Origin: an uncultured Lactobacillus sp.
Lineage (GTDB): Bacteria; Bacillota; Bacilli; Lactobacillales; Lactobacillaceae
DNA length: 6,418 nucleotides
NCBI GenBank assembly: GCA_945281075.1
Contig: CALYQE010000109.1
Location: forward strand, 1 to 6,418
Direction of reading: 5' to 3'
Shown here: positions 4,918-6,418 of the stretch, one piece after another
How positions within the stretch are numbered: position 1 is the first letter of the stretch
Layout: each line of letters begins with the position of its first letter
Translations under genes and position numbers: made by a program
Notes under the pieces: model-generated
Database searches by the model: none
Told to the model about the DNA's origin: nothing
What the model saw: the letters and a program-made list of their open reading frames with translations, nothing else

Positions 4918-6273
4918 TTGCTGCTAACTAATAACCTTACATTTTCATATGATTCGCATCATCTCATTCTGGACAAGATTAGCCTGGCTATTCCCGAAGG
5001 GAAGTTTTCGCTTTTAGTCGGACCAACTGGCTGCGGCAAGTCGACTTTTTTAAAAGTCCTGGCCGGCCTATATCCCAAATACGCGGGCACGCTCAGCGGC
5101 ACTGTTAACTTAAACGGCCTAAAAAGCGGGCTGATGTTTCAAACCGCCAGCGAACAATTCACGATGTCAACGCCCCGCGAGGAAATTATTTTTGCGCTTG
5201 AAAACCTGCAGGTTAACCCTGAAAACTACCAGGCACGGCTAGATGAAGCCACTGCCTTTACCCAAATCGAGCGCTTGCTTGATCAAAAGATCAGCACCAT
5301 GTCCGGCGGTGAACAGCAACGGGTTGCTTTAGCCATTTTAGTGGCCATGAATATCGACCTCTTTTTGTTAGATGAGCCGTTTGCCAGTTGTGATCCTGAA
5401 GCACGTCACTTTTTGATTGAGAAGCTGGCTCATTTACGCAATCAGGGCAAAACGATCATTTTAAGCGACCATCTTTTGACTGACTACGAAAATGTCTGCG
5501 ATGAACTTTTTTTCTTTAAGGGACAAAGCCTCACGCCGCTTAGTAAACAAGACCGCGAGCTTCTTTTGCACAAAAGCGCGGCCACCCCAACCGCTTCTTT
5601 TGCGCTCCCTGACCACGAAGCCGCCTGTTTTCGTTTAACAAATACCAAGCTGAGCCAGAACCGGTTGCTTTTAAAGCAAGGCCACCTTGACCTGATTGCC
5701 GGCAAAACAACCTTAATTACTGGTCCCAATGGCGTTGGTAAAACTTCCTTGTTTAATGCGCTCACCAAAATGCTGCCATATACTGGCAGTCTAACCTATC
5801 TTGATCATGAAGTGCGCAAACAACCGGCACGCAGTTATCTTTTAAAGGTGGGACAAATTTTTCAAAAGGCAAGCGATCAATTCATCAATGTTTCCGTCAG
5901 AGATGAACTGAACCTGAGCCAAAAGCAATGCAGCAGCGCTTTTTTCACAGACGACAAGATTGCGGAACTGCTACGCTACCTTGATTTAGACCAGGCACTC
6001 GATCAAGTGGTTTATTCGCTTTCCGGCGGTCAGCAAAAAAAGCTGCAAATCCTCTTAATGCTAATTGCCAATCAGGATGTGCTGCTAATCGACGAACCAC
6101 TCAGCGGGCTGGATCACGAATCGGCACGAAAAATCATCCACCTGTTAACCGCAAGCAAAAAAAGACGCCACCAAACGCTACTGATTATTAGTCACGAAGT
6201 GGCAACGCTAGCCGATTGCTGCGATTATCATCTTGTTTTTAAAGATCAGCGACTGACATATGTGGATAAGTGA
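4918..6273 (+). CDS. ECF transporter double ATP-binding protein (YkoD-like), probable thiamine or precursor import
   Basis: This 451-residue protein holds two complete ABC ATPase domains in one chain. Domain 1 has Walker A GPTGCGKST (35-43), Q-loop Gln75, signature MSGGEQQ (128-134), Walker B DLFLLDEP (147-154) and His185. Domain 2 has Walker A GPNGVGKTS (269-277), Q-loop Gln316, signature LSGGQQKK (368-375), Walker B DVLLIDEP (387-394) and His426. All catalytic residues are present in both halves. It powers a vitamin importer together with the T component encoded eight bases downstream. The TPP riboswitch upstream points to thiamine, HMP or a related substrate. The start is TTG at 4918: a TAG stop at 4903-4905 limits the frame upstream, and the first internal ATG would remove Walker A. 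The ribosome binding site is weak (TTGGA, 4907-4911). It matches the YkoD type of group I ECF ATPases in layout. Confidence 0.93.
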   Translation: MLLTNNLTFSYDSHHLILDKISLAIPEGKFSLLVGPTGCGKSTFLKVLAGLYPKYAGTLSGTVNLNGLKSGLMFQTASEQFTMSTPREEIIFALENLQVNPENYQARLDEATAFTQIERLLDQKISTMSGGEQQRVALAILVAMNIDLFLLDEPFASCDPEARHFLIEKLAHLRNQGKTIILSDHLLTDYENVCDELFFFKGQSLTPLSKQDRELLLHKSAATPTASFALPDHEAACFRLTNTKLSQNRLLLKQGHLDLIAGKTTLITGPNGVGKTSLFNALTKMLPYTGSLTYLDHEVRKQPARSYLLKVGQIFQKASDQFINVSVRDELNLSQKQCSSAFFTDDKIAELLRYLDLDQALDQVVYSLSGGQQKKLQILLMLIANQDVLLIDEPLSGLDHESARKIIHLLTASKKRRHQTLLIISHEVATLADCCDYHLVFKDQRLTYVDK

Positions 6274-6281
6274 GGTAGAAA

Positions 6282-6418
6282 ATGAATCCTAGTTTTAAGT
6301 TCTTATTAGCACTAATTGTTTCAGTGGAAATCTCGCTCAAAAGCAGTCTGTTGACTAATTTATTAGTCATTGTCTTTTGTCTTATTTACTTATGTTATCA
6401 ACACGTGCAGCTCAAAAA
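6282..6418 (+). CDS. ECF transporter transmembrane T component (EcfT/CbiQ/YkoC-like), partial
   Basis: Forty-five codons are visible from ATG 6282 to the right edge, with no stop. A GAGGT site (6272-6276) overlaps the TGA stop of the ATPase gene, and the gap is eight bases, so the two genes are cotranscribed and probably coupled. The fragment begins MNPSFKFLLALIVSVEISLK and is followed by a hydrophobic stretch (about residues 22-39). A near N-terminal pro-x-x-k-f block and a first pair of membrane helices are usual for EcfT/CbiQ proteins. The call rests mostly on its position after an ECF double ATPase, since the coupling-helix motifs lie outside the window. Confidence 0.75.
   Translation, partial: MNPSFKFLLALIVSVEISLKSSLLTNLLVIVFCLIYLCYQHVQLK

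Noticed and set aside
5484..5768. Open minus-strand frame of 94 codons within the ECF ATPase gene
   Set aside because: It is antisense to the linker and second Walker A of a clear double ATPase and has no ribosome binding site.

Overview
The window looks like a housekeeping or accessory stretch from a low-GC Gram-positive bacterium, most likely a member of the Lactobacillaceae (Lactobacillus sensu lato). The reasons are strong AGGAGG-type ribosome binding sites, TATAAT promoters, T-tailed hairpin terminators, a lemA-htpX pair, a single-cysteine HesB-like protein of a type I associate with lactobacilli, and an ECF vitamin transporter under a TPP riboswitch. The taxon is inferred from gene content and style, not from a marker gene.

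Left part (1-955): two minus-strand genes. The first runs off the left edge, and only the N-terminus of a small membrane-anchored or secreted protein of unknown function is visible. The second (398-754) is a HesB/IscA-fold protein that keeps only one of the three usual cysteines. It has its own near-consensus promoter and its own terminator. The intergenic stretch 755-955 is a divergent promoter region.

Middle part (956-3680): three plus-strand genes. The first is a compact ion-transporter-superfamily (SLC13/YbiR-like) permease. Then come lemA and htpX, probably one transcript, with a consensus -10 box upstream of lemA lying inside a 6+6 bp inverted repeat. LemA is a membrane-anchored helical protein and HtpX a membrane zinc protease; their pairing suggests a role in membrane protein quality control. 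A symmetric A/T-flanked hairpin at 3645-3675 probably ends both htpX and the convergent regulator gene.

Right part (3684-6418): an AraC-family regulator on the minus strand is divergent from a thiamine-controlled operon. The operon has a good promoter (TGGACA-17-TATAAT), a complete TPP riboswitch aptamer, and a strong intrinsic terminator. A candidate antiterminator pairing can be read from the bases. Next is a double-ATPase ECF subunit (YkoD-like) starting at TTG, then the start of the transmembrane T component (EcfT/CbiQ/YkoC-like), cut by the window edge. The expected logic is that TPP binding ends transcription early, while low TPP lets the cell make an importer for thiamine or a precursor such as HMP. 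The substrate-binding S component is not in the window.

The most informative part is the riboswitch and its expression platform. Nothing here is clearly a new biological system; the other findings are modest.
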